A DNA stretch of 10,219 nucleotides, taken from the NCBI GenBank assembly GCA_021847385.1, contig JAJZTV010000059.1, positions 1-10,219 on the forward strand, given 5' to 3'. This document shows, one piece after another, positions 1-6,893 of this stretch. The DNA comes from Pseudomonadota bacterium (GTDB lineage Bacteria > Pseudomonadota > Gammaproteobacteria > Burkholderiales > Thiobacillaceae). Every line of letters starts with the position of its first letter. The stretch's first letter is position 1. The position numbers and the translations under genes were made by a program. Below the pieces are notes generated by a model that was not told where the DNA came from, did not search any database, and saw only the letters and a list, made by a program, of their open reading frames with translations.

Positions 1-1430
1 CCCACCGCGCACTGGGTGAAATTGCCGGCGGCATCCTGGCAGCCCAAGCGCGCCGAAGCGCCGCCGCTGAAGACGACCGCGTTTTCCTGATAGATCGGGA
101 TCGACACCGAACCGCTCGTCGGATTGGTGGCGGACGCGGCGGCCAGCATGTATTGCTGCAATCGATTGCCGCTGGCCGGCATGGCCGGGTCGGCCGGGTT
201 GTAGAAGCAATAGGCCTGCGTGGCATCCACATAGCGGCAACTGGTGCCATAGGGGCAAGTGATGTTGTTGCCGGAAGGATCGCCCGCACACAGATTGCCG
301 CTGGCCTTGGCATTGCCATGCTCGCCGGTCCCCGGCTTGGGCCCGACGGTTCCCGATACCAGGCCGTACCACACCGGCTGGCTGCATTTGTTGACGAAGG
401 TCAGGGTACGGCTGCCGACTTGAGTGCCGGTCGGGGCCGATGCCGGCGGCGTCGGGTAGACCACCAGCTCGCCCACTGTGTTCTTGCCCACCGTCGTCGA
501 CGGGAAGGTCAGTTGGTAGCTCGTGCCCGGGCCGCTCGGTGCCACCAGGGTGACGCCCTGGCAGGTCGTCTGCCGGTCGTCGATGAAGTTGTTATAGAAA
601 CCGACATTGCACGAGACCTGCCCCGAGCCGCTGCCGGTGGCGAAGCCCAAGGTCATCGCCCCATTCTGGTTCAGCGGGCCCGTCAATACGACCTGATTAT
701 TGGAAACCGTGCCGCAGGTCCCGCTTGCGCACGATACGGTCACCCCGCCGCCGGCAAAGCCGATATCGACGATCCGGTTCGGCGCAATGGGCGGCACCAC
801 GCCCTGGCTCGCCGAGAAGGCCAGGGTATTCCCGGAGGACGAGGCCGGCCTACAGGTACTGGTCGCGGGCAGATAGTTTGAATTCTTGTCGAAGTTCGCG
901 ATGCAGGCCAAGTTGCCACCGGCTTTGAACTTCACTGCGCTCTTGGCCGGAACCGCGCAGTTGACCGGGCTCGACGAGTTGATCGTCTGCGTTACATTGT
1001 TCGGACACTCGACCGCGACGCCGCCGTTGCCCCAGTCCCCGGAATAGCCGTCGATGATAGTCCACAACACGCCGGGATAGACCCCTTGGGTGGCGGTCAA
1101 CGCCAGCGTCCCCGGCGCATAGTTGCCGGAAACGCAGGTGCTCTTCTTCTTGTCGACCGCCCCGCCGACGGCGATGCGCGCCTTGCACGACACCCCGGCC
1201 CGGTTGGTCAACGTCACGACATTGCCCGCCTGCACCGTGCAGAACACCGGCTGGCTGCCGGTGATCGTTATAACTTGGCCACTCGGGCATTTCACCTGCA
1301 CCGGCAGATCGCTCGAATAGGCGTCGGTGATGGTCAAGCTCTCGGCCCGACTCGGCATGGCCAAGGCCAGCCCGGCGACGAACAACATTGCACCCAGGCC
1401 GGCAAGGCGGCCCTTCAGCGAGACGAACAT
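1..1430 (-). CDS. Secreted cysteine-repeat protein with C-terminal thaumatin-like domain (partial, runs off left edge)
   Basis: An uninterrupted frame from ATG at 1430 reaches the window edge (476 complete codons, no stop seen). A ribosome site AAGGGGAG lies 5 nt upstream (1436-1443). Residues 1-29 are a signal peptide with a hydrophobic core and likely cleavage after SRA. Residues about 46-310 hold three tandem repeats. In repeats 1 and 2 the cysteines (48, 64, 82, 99 and 142, 158, 176, 193) are each exactly 94 residues apart, as are TLALTATQGV (108) and TLAFSASQGV (202). Repeat 3 (C234, 239, 274, 290) is more diverged. From about 341, RTLTFVNKCSQPVWYG resembles the thaumatin N-terminal strand, and GGASARLGC...C (456-474) resembles the thaumatin W-x-R-T-x-C...C-x-TGDC region. 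Thaumatin folds are disulfide-rich beta proteins that often bind glucans. I infer an exported, disulfide-bonded protein. The substrate is unknown, and the end of the domain lies outside the window. Confidence 0.8.
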   Translation of the reverse strand, partial: MFVSLKGRLAGLGAMLFVAGLALAMPSRAESLTITDAYSSDLPVQVKCPSGQVITITGSQPVFCTVQAGNVVTLTNRAGVSCKARIAVGGAVDKKKSTCVSGNYAPGTLALTATQGVYPGVLWTIIDGYSGDWGNGGVAVECPNNVTQTINSSSPVNCAVPAKSAVKFKAGGNLACIANFDKNSNYLPATSTCRPASSSGNTLAFSASQGVVPPIAPNRIVDIGFAGGGVTVSCASGTCGTVSNNQVVLTGPLNQNGAMTLGFATGSGSGQVSCNVGFYNNFIDDRQTTCQGVTLVAPSGPGTSYQLTFPSTTVGKNTVGELVVYPTPPASAPTGTQVGSRTLTFVNKCSQPVWYGLVSGTVGPKPGTGEHGNAKASGNLCAGDPSGNNITCPYGTSCRYVDATQAYCFYNPADPAMPASGNRLQQYMLAAASATNPTSGSVSIPIYQENAVVFSGGASARLGCQDAAGNFTQCAV

Positions 1431-1582
1431 GGCAACTCCCCTTACAAATGATGCGGATCGGCTGTGCCGGATTGCACTGCCCTGGATGACGGGCGAGGTT
1501 ATCGTTATGTGATGTGCAATATACCCTGCTTGGCCGTAAGGCCATAGTGACGCCCGCTTGCCGATGGGAGGGAACAGCAAGC

Positions 1583-1669
1583 GTAGCCCGGATGCAGCCG
1601 CGCGGAATCCGGGAGTAACGCTACCGAGCCAGTTCCCGGATTCCGGCCCAAGGCCTGCATCCGGGCTAC
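1583..1669. repeat. Intergenic palindromic repeat element (REP/MITE-like)
   Basis: This 87-bp imperfect inverted repeat sits between the NIT-like gene and the secreted-protein gene. The left half reads GTAGCCCGGATGCAG (1583-1597) and GGAATCCGGGA (1604-1614). The right half is the exact complement: TCCCGGATTCC (1634-1644) and CTGCATCCGGGCTAC (1655-1669). Only the short spacers inside each half differ (6 versus 10 nt). From memory, palindromes starting GTAGCCCGGATG are scattered between genes in many proteobacteria. The transcript would fold into a long two-part hairpin. It could separate transcription of the upstream NIT-like gene from the downstream gene, but there is no T-tract. Confidence 0.8.
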
Positions 1670-1697
1670 CCCAGGCTAATCGCGATGCCCTCCGCCT

Positions 1698-2600
1698 TTA
1701 CACCATCCCCGCCGCCCGCTCGGGCACACTGACCGCCTCGCCCGCCCTGCCCGCCTCGAGTTCGCGCCGGATGTCTTCGCCGCAGGCCTCGATCCAGGCG
1801 AACACGGCGTCGATGGCCTCGGTGGCGGTGGCGAAGTAGGCCTCGGCGCTGACAACGACCGTACGCTCGGCCAGGAGTTGTTGCCGGACCATGCCGGTCA
1901 GCGCCGCGACCGCGTGCGCGGCGGCCAGGGTCTGCCGGTCGCCGGCCACTTGCATGGCCTGTTTCAGCAGCGATTCGGACCGGCTGACCAGGAACATCAG
2001 GCGCACGCGCGCGACCGGCGTGCAGGTACCGCGCGCGGCGACGCCGCTGCCGACGGCGCGGGCCTGGCCGAGGTATTCAGCCAGCAACGGCAGGCGATTG
2101 GCGTAGTTGCGCACGGCGTCGGCATCGACCAGGTCGGCCACCGGCAATTCGATACGCGCCTCGCCCAATGCGGTAAGCCAATCCAGGGTGTGCGTGATCA
2201 TCTGGCTATGGCGGGCAATGCTCTGTTCGATGGATAGGCCTTGCAGCTCGTCGACCAGCGTCTTCCAACGAAAGTCGAATAGGCTCAGGTCGTGCGGCGT
2301 GAAACAGGGACGCGCCTTGAGCAGCTCGGCGTGCGCGGTTTCCACCAAGGCGATCAACTCGCGCTCGACCTCTTGCCGGCGCGCGCCCATGCGCCGCTCG
2401 AATTGCCGCTCGCCGGCTAGCCAACCGCTGCTCAGTCCGCGATGCTGTTGCAAGGCGCGCAGCAACGCGAGCAGATGCCCGCAGCCTTCGAGCGCCTGCC
2501 GCGCAGTCGCCAGGCGCATGCTATCCCGGCGCATCGCATTGCGATAGCGCAGATAGGCGTACAACAATGCGGCCACGGCGATTCCGATTGCGATAGCCAT
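1698..2600 (-). CDS. Membrane-anchored NIT-like (nitrate/nitrite-sensing type) protein, partner of the adjacent MCP
   Basis: The product is 300 aa. Residues 2-17 form one hydrophobic helix followed by a basic stretch (RYRNAMRRD), so the rest is predicted cytoplasmic. The body is almost all helical. It contains LQQHRGLSSGWLAG (50-63), matching the R-G-L-S signature of NIT domains, and LPLLAEYLGQARAVGSG (170-186), matching the second conserved NIT region where an N-R-L-P-x-L run precedes LGQAR. NIT domains bind nitrate or nitrite in regulators such as NasR and in some receptors and kinases. Here no output domain (ANTAR, kinase, MCP tip or GGDEF) follows. ATG at 2600 lies 8 bp after the MCP stop, with GGTGA between them, so translation is probably coupled. 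Family membership is judged by eye, and the ligand is inferred. It could also be a related helical-bundle sensor with another ligand. Confidence 0.7.
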   Translation of the reverse strand: MAIAIGIAVAALLYAYLRYRNAMRRDSMRLATARQALEGCGHLLALLRALQQHRGLSSGWLAGERQFERRMGARRQEVERELIALVETAHAELLKARPCFTPHDLSLFDFRWKTLVDELQGLSIEQSIARHSQMITHTLDWLTALGEARIELPVADLVDADAVRNYANRLPLLAEYLGQARAVGSGVAARGTCTPVARVRLMFLVSRSESLLKQAMQVAGDRQTLAAAHAVAALTGMVRQQLLAERTVVVSAEAYFATATEAIDAVFAWIEACGEDIRRELEAGRAGEAVSVPERAAGMV

Positions 2601-2608
2601 GCTTCACC

Positions 2609-3823
2609 TCACTCGTAACGATAGGATTGGATCAGCTCGCCCAACTGGTGCGACATCTGTTCCAGGTAACGCGCCAGTTCCTGATTGTCGTGCACCAGGG
2701 CCTCGTTGCGCTCGGCCAGGCTGGACACTTGTTCGACATCGGCCGCCAGGCTCTGGCTGGCCCGGCTTTGCTCGGTGCTGGCATCGGCGATCTCCCTGAC
2801 CGCGCTTTGGGTTTGTGCGATCTGGGTGACGATCTGCGCGAGCATGGCCAGCACCTGCTCGGCCTCGGCCCGGCCATGCGTCACCTCGCTGCCGGCCTGA
2901 TCGATTGCACCGAACACCGAGCCGACATCGCCCTGCAGGCCTTCGATCAAGGCCTGGATTTCGTCGGTGGCCGTCTTGGTGTGTTCGGCCAGCCGGCGCA
3001 CCTCGTCGGCGACCACGGCGAAGCCGCGGCCGGCCTCGCCGGCACGCGCCGCTTCGATGGCGGCGTTGAGCGCGAGTAGGTTGGTCTGCGCCGCGATGGC
3101 GGCGATGGTTTCGACGATGCCGCCGATCTCGACCGAACGCGCGTTGAGCTGCTGCGCCATGCGGCTGGTCTGGTCCATGCCGGCGCCGATCAGGCCCATA
3201 CGGCGCGCCAGCGTCTGGCCGTGGCTGCTGCCCTGGCGCGCCACTTGATTCGCCGCGTCGGCCAGGCGCGCCGCCTCGACGGCGTTGTCGGATGTCGCCG
3301 ACAGGCTGACCGACAGTTGTTCCAGTGTCGCCGCCGATGCCAGCGTGACCTCGCGCTGCGCATGCACCCCGGCATTGCCGTGCCCGGCATTGGCGCTGCT
3401 CTCGCTGGCGGAACTGGCCAGTTCGCGTACCGAACGCGCCAGATTGGCCAACAGGCGGACATAGGCCCGCGCCATCGTGTTCAGGCCTTCGACGACGGCG
3501 ACATCGTTCGCGCCGCCCGGCCGCAACCGGGTCGTCAGGTCGCCGGCTTCGACCGCGGCGGCAAACTGCAGCAATTCTTCGCGCGCCAACCGCGCCCGCC
3601 GGCGCCGGCGCCATATCCACAACAGGCTCAGGCCGGCCGGCGCGACGGCCCAGGGCGCCCACGGCAACCCGGTCGCGACCAGACCGCCGGCCGAGGCGGC
3701 CAACAGCAAGGGCAAGGCATCGCTCGCCACGTCGCGCCAACATGAAAACAGACGCCGGCTCGCCGCATTGGCCGCGGTCTCGCCCAGCTCGGAAGGAATC
3801 GGAAGTGCAAGCGCTTGGTTCAT
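2609..3823 (-). CDS. Methyl-accepting chemotaxis protein lacking an extracytoplasmic sensor domain
   Basis: The product is 404 aa from ATG at 3823. Longer readings of the frame begin with a non-ATG start and add Arg/Pro-rich sequence that looks non-coding. No clear Shine-Dalgarno precedes this ATG. Residues 36-53 and about 55-71 form a tight membrane hairpin joined by GLPWAP, with essentially no periplasmic loop. RRRRR (72-76) marks the inner face. A HAMP-like segment (about 76-125) follows, then a long coiled coil. The highly conserved MCP tip contacting CheA and CheW is at 242-280 (QTNLLALNAAIEAARAGE, then GRGFAVVADEVRRLAE). The C-terminus ends SYRYE, with no CheR/CheB-docking pentapeptide. 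The family relays ligand signals to CheA. Since this protein has no obvious sensor domain, the NIT-like protein encoded 8 bp downstream is a natural candidate for its input module. Alternatives are energy sensing or sensing through the membrane helices. Confidence 0.9.
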   Translation of the reverse strand: MNQALALPIPSELGETAANAASRRLFSCWRDVASDALPLLLAASAGGLVATGLPWAPWAVAPAGLSLLWIWRRRRRARLAREELLQFAAAVEAGDLTTRLRPGGANDVAVVEGLNTMARAYVRLLANLARSVRELASSASESSANAGHGNAGVHAQREVTLASAATLEQLSVSLSATSDNAVEAARLADAANQVARQGSSHGQTLARRMGLIGAGMDQTSRMAQQLNARSVEIGGIVETIAAIAAQTNLLALNAAIEAARAGEAGRGFAVVADEVRRLAEHTKTATDEIQALIEGLQGDVGSVFGAIDQAGSEVTHGRAEAEQVLAMLAQIVTQIAQTQSAVREIADASTEQSRASQSLAADVEQVSSLAERNEALVHDNQELARYLEQMSHQLGELIQSYRYE

Positions 3824-3968
3824 GTCTGGACCATGGCAAGTAGCGTGCCAGCCGCGAGGCCCGCCGTGGCGGCGGGCCTCGGCGCCGACGCCAGGACGCC
3901 TTGCACCAACACAAGGCGCGCGCCTCCGAATGGTGCTCAAGCCTCAGGCGCAATGCCCTAGGCACGGC

Positions 3969-3999
3969 ACAAACAAAAACGCCCGGCCGGGGCCGGGCG
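3969..3999 (-). terminator. Rho-independent terminator, minus strand (possible attenuator or small-RNA end)
   Basis: A perfect 9-bp stem, CGCCCGGCC (3980-3988) and GGCCGGGCG (3991-3999), has a 2-nt loop. Read on the minus strand it is followed by GTTTTTGTTTG, a proper U-rich tail. On the plus strand the downstream bases are AAACACC, so it works only leftwards. It lies about 146 nt upstream of the MCP start and downstream of no minus-strand gene except the large MCP beyond the opposing XRE gene. It therefore either ends a short transcript or attenuates the MCP operon. Confidence 0.7.
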
Positions 4000-4040
4000 A
4001 AACACCACCATCGCGGTGGTCAGGGAGGTAATCGGTTCAA

Positions 4041-4090
4041 TCGACAATGTACACGATATGTGTTTTTTATCAAGTAAAATATACACTATT
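4041..4090. promoter_or_regulatory. Overlapping opposed promoter candidates with operator-like dyad
   Basis: For the plus strand (XRE gene), -35 TCGACA (4041-4046) and -10 TTTTAT (4065-4070) are 18 bp apart. For the minus strand (leader or small RNA, then MCP), -35 TTGATA (4073 to 4068) and -10 TACATT (4051 to 4046) are 16 bp apart. The two overlap. Between them is a dyad ACAC-N5-GTGT (4051-4063). TACAC, seen at 4050, recurs at 4082, 32 bp further on. This arrangement suits an autoregulating XRE repressor that also controls the leftward promoter. It is read by eye only; -10 matches are partial and an alternative -10 (TATACA, 4080) exists. Confidence 0.35.
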
Positions 4091-4131
4091 CGTTGAATAA
4101 CCATCCCGGCCTGGGCTTATACGCTCCGCGT

Positions 4132-4488
4132 ATGGATACTAAAAAAGAGGCTGGGCGCCGCATCAAACAAGCCCGCGAGGCCAAGGGCTACACGCTTAAG
4201 GCGGTGTGCGACCAATTACCGGGGCTCACGGTCAGCCGGCTATCCAATTGGGAGACCGGGCTACGCATGATCGGCGTCGACGAGGCCAAAAAGCTCGCAC
4301 CCGTGCTCGGTCTGTCCGCCGCCGACATCCTCACCGTGGAGCCGAGCGCCACGCGCCAGAACCCCGCCGCCTATACCGCATATAGCGCCGAAGAGGTCCA
4401 ACTCATCGCATTCTTACGACGGCGCAAGCTACGGGCAGACCGTGTCAAAAAGCTGATCGAGGATTTCGCGCACCTGGTCAAAGGCTGA
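4132..4488 (+). CDS. Small XRE-family helix-turn-helix transcriptional regulator
   Basis: The product is 118 aa from ATG at 4132. A TTG 13 codons upstream (4093) is also in frame, but the N-terminal residues it adds look non-conserved. Residues 8-66 match the five-helix Cro/cI-type domain: AGRRIKQAREAKGYTLKAV, a turn, then recognition helix VSRLSNWETGLR (34-45), ending LAPVLGLSAADIL. The remaining residues, about 80-118, form a short charged helical tail (EEVQLIAFLRRRKLRADRVKKLIEDF) that may dimerise. No protease or ligand domain is present, so it is not a full phage repressor. There is no Shine-Dalgarno, and a 6-bp hairpin (ATACGC-TCC-GCGTAT, 4119-4133) covers the start codon. It stands alone, divergent from the MCP operon and convergent with the large MCP, so it may regulate either. 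No integrase or phage genes are nearby. Confidence 0.85.
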   Translation: MDTKKEAGRRIKQAREAKGYTLKAVCDQLPGLTVSRLSNWETGLRMIGVDEAKKLAPVLGLSAADILTVEPSATRQNPAAYTAYSAEEVQLIAFLRRRKLRADRVKKLIEDFAHLVKG

Positions 4489-4536
4489 GCCATGGCAAGC
4501 GCAGGCCCGGCACGACAGGCGCCGGGCCGCTCAGCC
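4483..4536. terminator. Nested hairpin, probable bidirectional terminator between convergent genes
   Basis: Outer arms GGCTGAGC (4483-4490) and GCTCAGCC (4529-4536) enclose inner arms GGCCCGGC (4504-4511) and GCCGGGCC (4521-4528). A 13-nt bulge lies on one side and a 9-nt loop at the tip. The XRE stop codon (4486-4488) sits inside the outer stem, and the large MCP stop begins 4 bp beyond the structure. There is no long T-tract on either side (only TGTT on the plus strand), so termination strength is uncertain. Confidence 0.5.
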
Positions 4537-4539
4537 TGT

Positions 4540-6681
4540 TCATAGCGCGCTCACCTGAAATTGCCCGACCAGGGCCTGCATCTTGCCGGCGGTGAGCCGA
4601 ACCCGTTCCACGTTGTCGTTCAGCGTCTGCACCGAGCGACGCATCGCATCGGAGACCTGGGCCACGGTGCGGGCATCGCGGCCCTGGGCGTCGCTGCTCT
4701 CGGCCACGGCCTGGATCAGGCCGAACAGGTTTTCGACGATGTCGTGGATGCCGCTGTTGTCCGAGGCGGCCTCCTCGGCCAGGCGCAACCCGTCCTCGAC
4801 GCCCTGCATGCCGCCTTCCATGATGCTGACGGCGCCACGCGCCTCGCCCTGCACGCTCTCGATCATGTGCCGGATATCGGTGGTGGCGGCGGTGGTGCGC
4901 TCGGCCAGGCGCCGCACCTCGTCGGCCACCACGGCGAAGCCGCGGCCCTGTTCGCCGGCGCGCGCCGCCTCGATGGCGGCGTTGAGCGCCAGCAGATTGG
5001 TCTGATCGGCGATCTCCTTGATCACGTCGACGATGCCGGTGATCTCGTCGGTGCGCGCGTTGAGCGAGTGGATGGTCTGGGCCGAGGCCTCGATGGTCTG
5101 GCGGATGCCCTGGGTCTTGCCGCGCACCAACTGGAACTGGGCACGGGTGTTGTCGACCACCCGATCCATGGCCCGACGCATCTCCTGCGCGGTGGCCGAG
5201 GCGCTCTGGATGCGCTGCATCTCTTCCTCGAGCGAGACCAGCATGCGCTCGACCGAGGCGATGGCCTCGTCCGAGGTCAGCAAGGCGGCATGGTTGGCCG
5301 CCACCATATAGTCGTTGGTTTCGCGCACCTGATGCGAGGCCGCGATCACCTGGGCCACGGTGCCGTCGAGGTTGTCGATGAAGCTGTTGATCCAGCGGCC
5401 GAGGTCGCCGGTCTCGTCGGTGCGCAGCCGGTCGGGCGCCAGCCGCTGGCGCAGGTTACCGCCGCCTTCGGCGATGGTGCGGATGACGTCGGTCATCTCG
5501 TCGAGTTGCCGGCTGACCTTGCGCGGGCCCAAGCGATAGAACAGACCCAAGCCGGCGAGGACCAGACCGCCGGTCACCGCCTGGGTGACGAGGAAAGGCA
5601 GGCCGAGCAGGCCCAGGCCGAGATGGATGCCCCACAGGAAAACGATGATGGCACCGAACAGGCGCATCAGGCGATAACTGATCGGCCGGCGGCGGTAGAC
5701 CTCCTCCAGGTCGCCTTCGCACATCATGCCCCAGCTATCCGGCGAGCCGGGCAGTTGCAGGGTGACGCCCTTGCCGACGACCGGGATGTGCCGGTAGTCG
5801 GAATAGCCGGGATAGGTGACGAACAGATTCTCGCCCTTGGCGATGGTCTCGCGCACGCCGGGGTGGAGCTGGCCGGTGGCGGGGTCGGTGAAACGCAGTT
5901 CCAATTCGGTGTGTTTGTTCACGCGCACCGTGCCGAAATCGGTGCGCACGCCGTCCTTCAGGTTGTCGCCCAGGCTGAAGGTGCGGTCTTCGAAGCGGGA
6001 GCGCGACAGCGCGGTGCCGGGCTGGATGCCAGGATCGAAGCGCGACTGCACCATGAACAGGTAGTTGTCGCCCGACTCGCGATAGATGTGGCCGGCCTCG
6101 CGCTGGATCAAATCGCCGAGTACATCGTTGGGCACCCGCGCGCACAGGCAGCCGACGGCCTGGCCGTGGCGTACGATGGGCTGATAGAACATCAGCGTCA
6201 CCTCGTCGTGGAAGCGCGAACTGGACGGCCCGATCTGCAGCGTCAGCCCGTCGGCGTAGGGGCCGTGCAGGAAGGCCGCGCGCAGTCCGGCCTGCACGGC
6301 GCCCGGCGCGAGATCGCTCTTGCCGACATGCGCCGCATGGGTCGAGGCCAATACCTTGCCCTTACCGTCGATCGCGAACAGTTCGGAGACATCGGGCATC
6401 TGCGCCTTCTTCGCCTGCAAGTCAGCGACGGCAAGTTCGGGAAAACTCGCGGCCAGCCGTTCGGCCAAGCCGGCCAGGTGCTCCCATTGGCCCTGGGCCC
6501 AGAGCGTGAGGATCTGCTTGCGGGTCTGGGCGATGCCCTCGAAGGTCTTCTCCACCGAGGCATAATGGCCGCGATTGAGATAGCAGGACCAGGACATGGC
6601 GAATTTGCCGGTTTTACCGAACAAGGGCAGCCAGCCGCGCTCGGCACGGCTCAGATTCATGAAGTCGCTTTTGAGTGTCAT
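4540..6681 (-). CDS. Methyl-accepting chemotaxis protein with N-terminal Cache-like region ahead of both membrane helices
   Basis: The product is 713 aa from ATG at 6681, chosen because GTGGGAAAT precedes it. A GTG at 6690 and an ATG at 6660 are alternatives. There is no signal peptide or N-terminal membrane helix. Residues about 40-330 look like a Cache/PAS-type sensor, with VSELFAIDGKGKVLASTHAAHVGKSD (98-123) and FYQPIVRHGQAVGCLCARV (165-183) as typical strand-turn-strand elements. Two helices follow at about 338-358 and 361-382, then HAMP (about 383-440), coiled coil, and the CheA/CheW-contacting tip (about 558-595, QTNLLALNAAIEAARAGEQG, VVADEVRRLAE). The C-terminus (QFQVSAL) has no CheR/CheB pentapeptide. 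With this topology the sensor region should be cytoplasmic, unlike standard Cache receptors. The tip is certain; assignment of the sensor fold is by eye. No che genes lie nearby, so it presumably feeds a chemotaxis system encoded elsewhere. Confidence 0.9.
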   Translation of the reverse strand: MTLKSDFMNLSRAERGWLPLFGKTGKFAMSWSCYLNRGHYASVEKTFEGIAQTRKQILTLWAQGQWEHLAGLAERLAASFPELAVADLQAKKAQMPDVSELFAIDGKGKVLASTHAAHVGKSDLAPGAVQAGLRAAFLHGPYADGLTLQIGPSSSRFHDEVTLMFYQPIVRHGQAVGCLCARVPNDVLGDLIQREAGHIYRESGDNYLFMVQSRFDPGIQPGTALSRSRFEDRTFSLGDNLKDGVRTDFGTVRVNKHTELELRFTDPATGQLHPGVRETIAKGENLFVTYPGYSDYRHIPVVGKGVTLQLPGSPDSWGMMCEGDLEEVYRRRPISYRLMRLFGAIIVFLWGIHLGLGLLGLPFLVTQAVTGGLVLAGLGLFYRLGPRKVSRQLDEMTDVIRTIAEGGGNLRQRLAPDRLRTDETGDLGRWINSFIDNLDGTVAQVIAASHQVRETNDYMVAANHAALLTSDEAIASVERMLVSLEEEMQRIQSASATAQEMRRAMDRVVDNTRAQFQLVRGKTQGIRQTIEASAQTIHSLNARTDEITGIVDVIKEIADQTNLLALNAAIEAARAGEQGRGFAVVADEVRRLAERTTAATTDIRHMIESVQGEARGAVSIMEGGMQGVEDGLRLAEEAASDNSGIHDIVENLFGLIQAVAESSDAQGRDARTVAQVSDAMRRSVQTLNDNVERVRLTAGKMQALVGQFQVSAL

Positions 6682-6893
6682 ATTTCCCACGTGTTGGCAT
6701 ATTGATTAAAAGCCGAGGCTCTTCAGCAAGAGCCATGCCATTCGCCAATGCCTTGATTCGCCGGACCATGGCGCAGGTCCGGCTTGCAAGCGGCACCACG
6801 GCGGAGCGCACGCATGCCGGTGTGCGTGCTACCGGTGCACCTTGAAACAAGTGACGGGAAGACCCTTTGGAAAAAGGGGAAAGGACGACGGAC
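6682..6893. other. Intergenic region between moaA and the large MCP, with three hairpins
   Basis: These 212 bp contain no convincing gene. Three perfect stems are visible: GGCTCTT/AAGAGCC with loop CAGC (6717-6734), GCCGGACC/GGTCCGGC with an 8-nt loop (6760-6783), and GCACGCA/TGCGTGC with an 8-nt loop (6808-6829). Read on the minus strand, the first is followed after five bases by CTTTTAAT, so it could terminate the moaA transcript just before the MCP start. A -10-like TTTAAT for the MCP lies in the same AT-rich spot, but I could not find a matching -35 or a clear flagellar-sigma promoter. Confidence 0.4.

Larger units (their letters stand above)
3824..4131. other. Hairpin-rich intergenic region between the MCP operon and the XRE regulator
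   Basis: These 308 bp hold no convincing gene. They contain an 11-bp stem with a 5-nt loop (3855-3881, CGAGGCCCGCC paired with GGCGGGCCTCG), a 6-bp stem GCCTTG/CAAGGC (3898-3917), the minus-strand terminator at 3969-3999, and a 6-bp stem ACCACC/GGTGGT (4004-4020). An AT-rich stretch at about 4041-4090 carries candidate promoters for both directions. If the MCP operon starts at the minus-strand candidate near 4040, its leader would be about 216 nt long and heavily structured, with a terminator inside it. Confidence 0.6.

Noticed and set aside
153..881. A 242-codon plus-strand frame in the first kilobase
   Set aside because: It is antisense to the secreted-protein gene, compositionally biased, and without motifs.
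850..1545. A 231-codon minus-strand frame over the secreted-protein gene, starting further upstream
   Set aside because: It lacks a signal peptide or repeat pattern and is the +1 shadow of the frame starting at 1430, which has a ribosome site, signal peptide and periodic cysteines.
2604..3965. A 453-codon minus-strand frame overlapping the small MCP
   Set aside because: It is Arg/Gly/Ala-rich and out of frame with the MCP, whose tip motif is conserved in the other frame.
4132..4488. Prophage remnant suggested by a cI/Cro-like regulator
   Set aside because: There is no integrase, structural gene or attachment repeat in the window, and neighbouring genes are ordinary chromosomal functions.
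4561..6705. A 714-codon open frame on the plus strand opposite the large MCP
   Set aside because: Its translation is low-complexity (many His, Ala, Gly, Asp, Gln) with no domain, and it mirrors the codon structure of a clear MCP on the other strand; it is a GC-bias shadow.
6614..6850. A 78-codon minus-strand frame spanning the large MCP start
   Set aside because: It overlaps the MCP start in another frame, crosses three hairpins and resembles no known protein.
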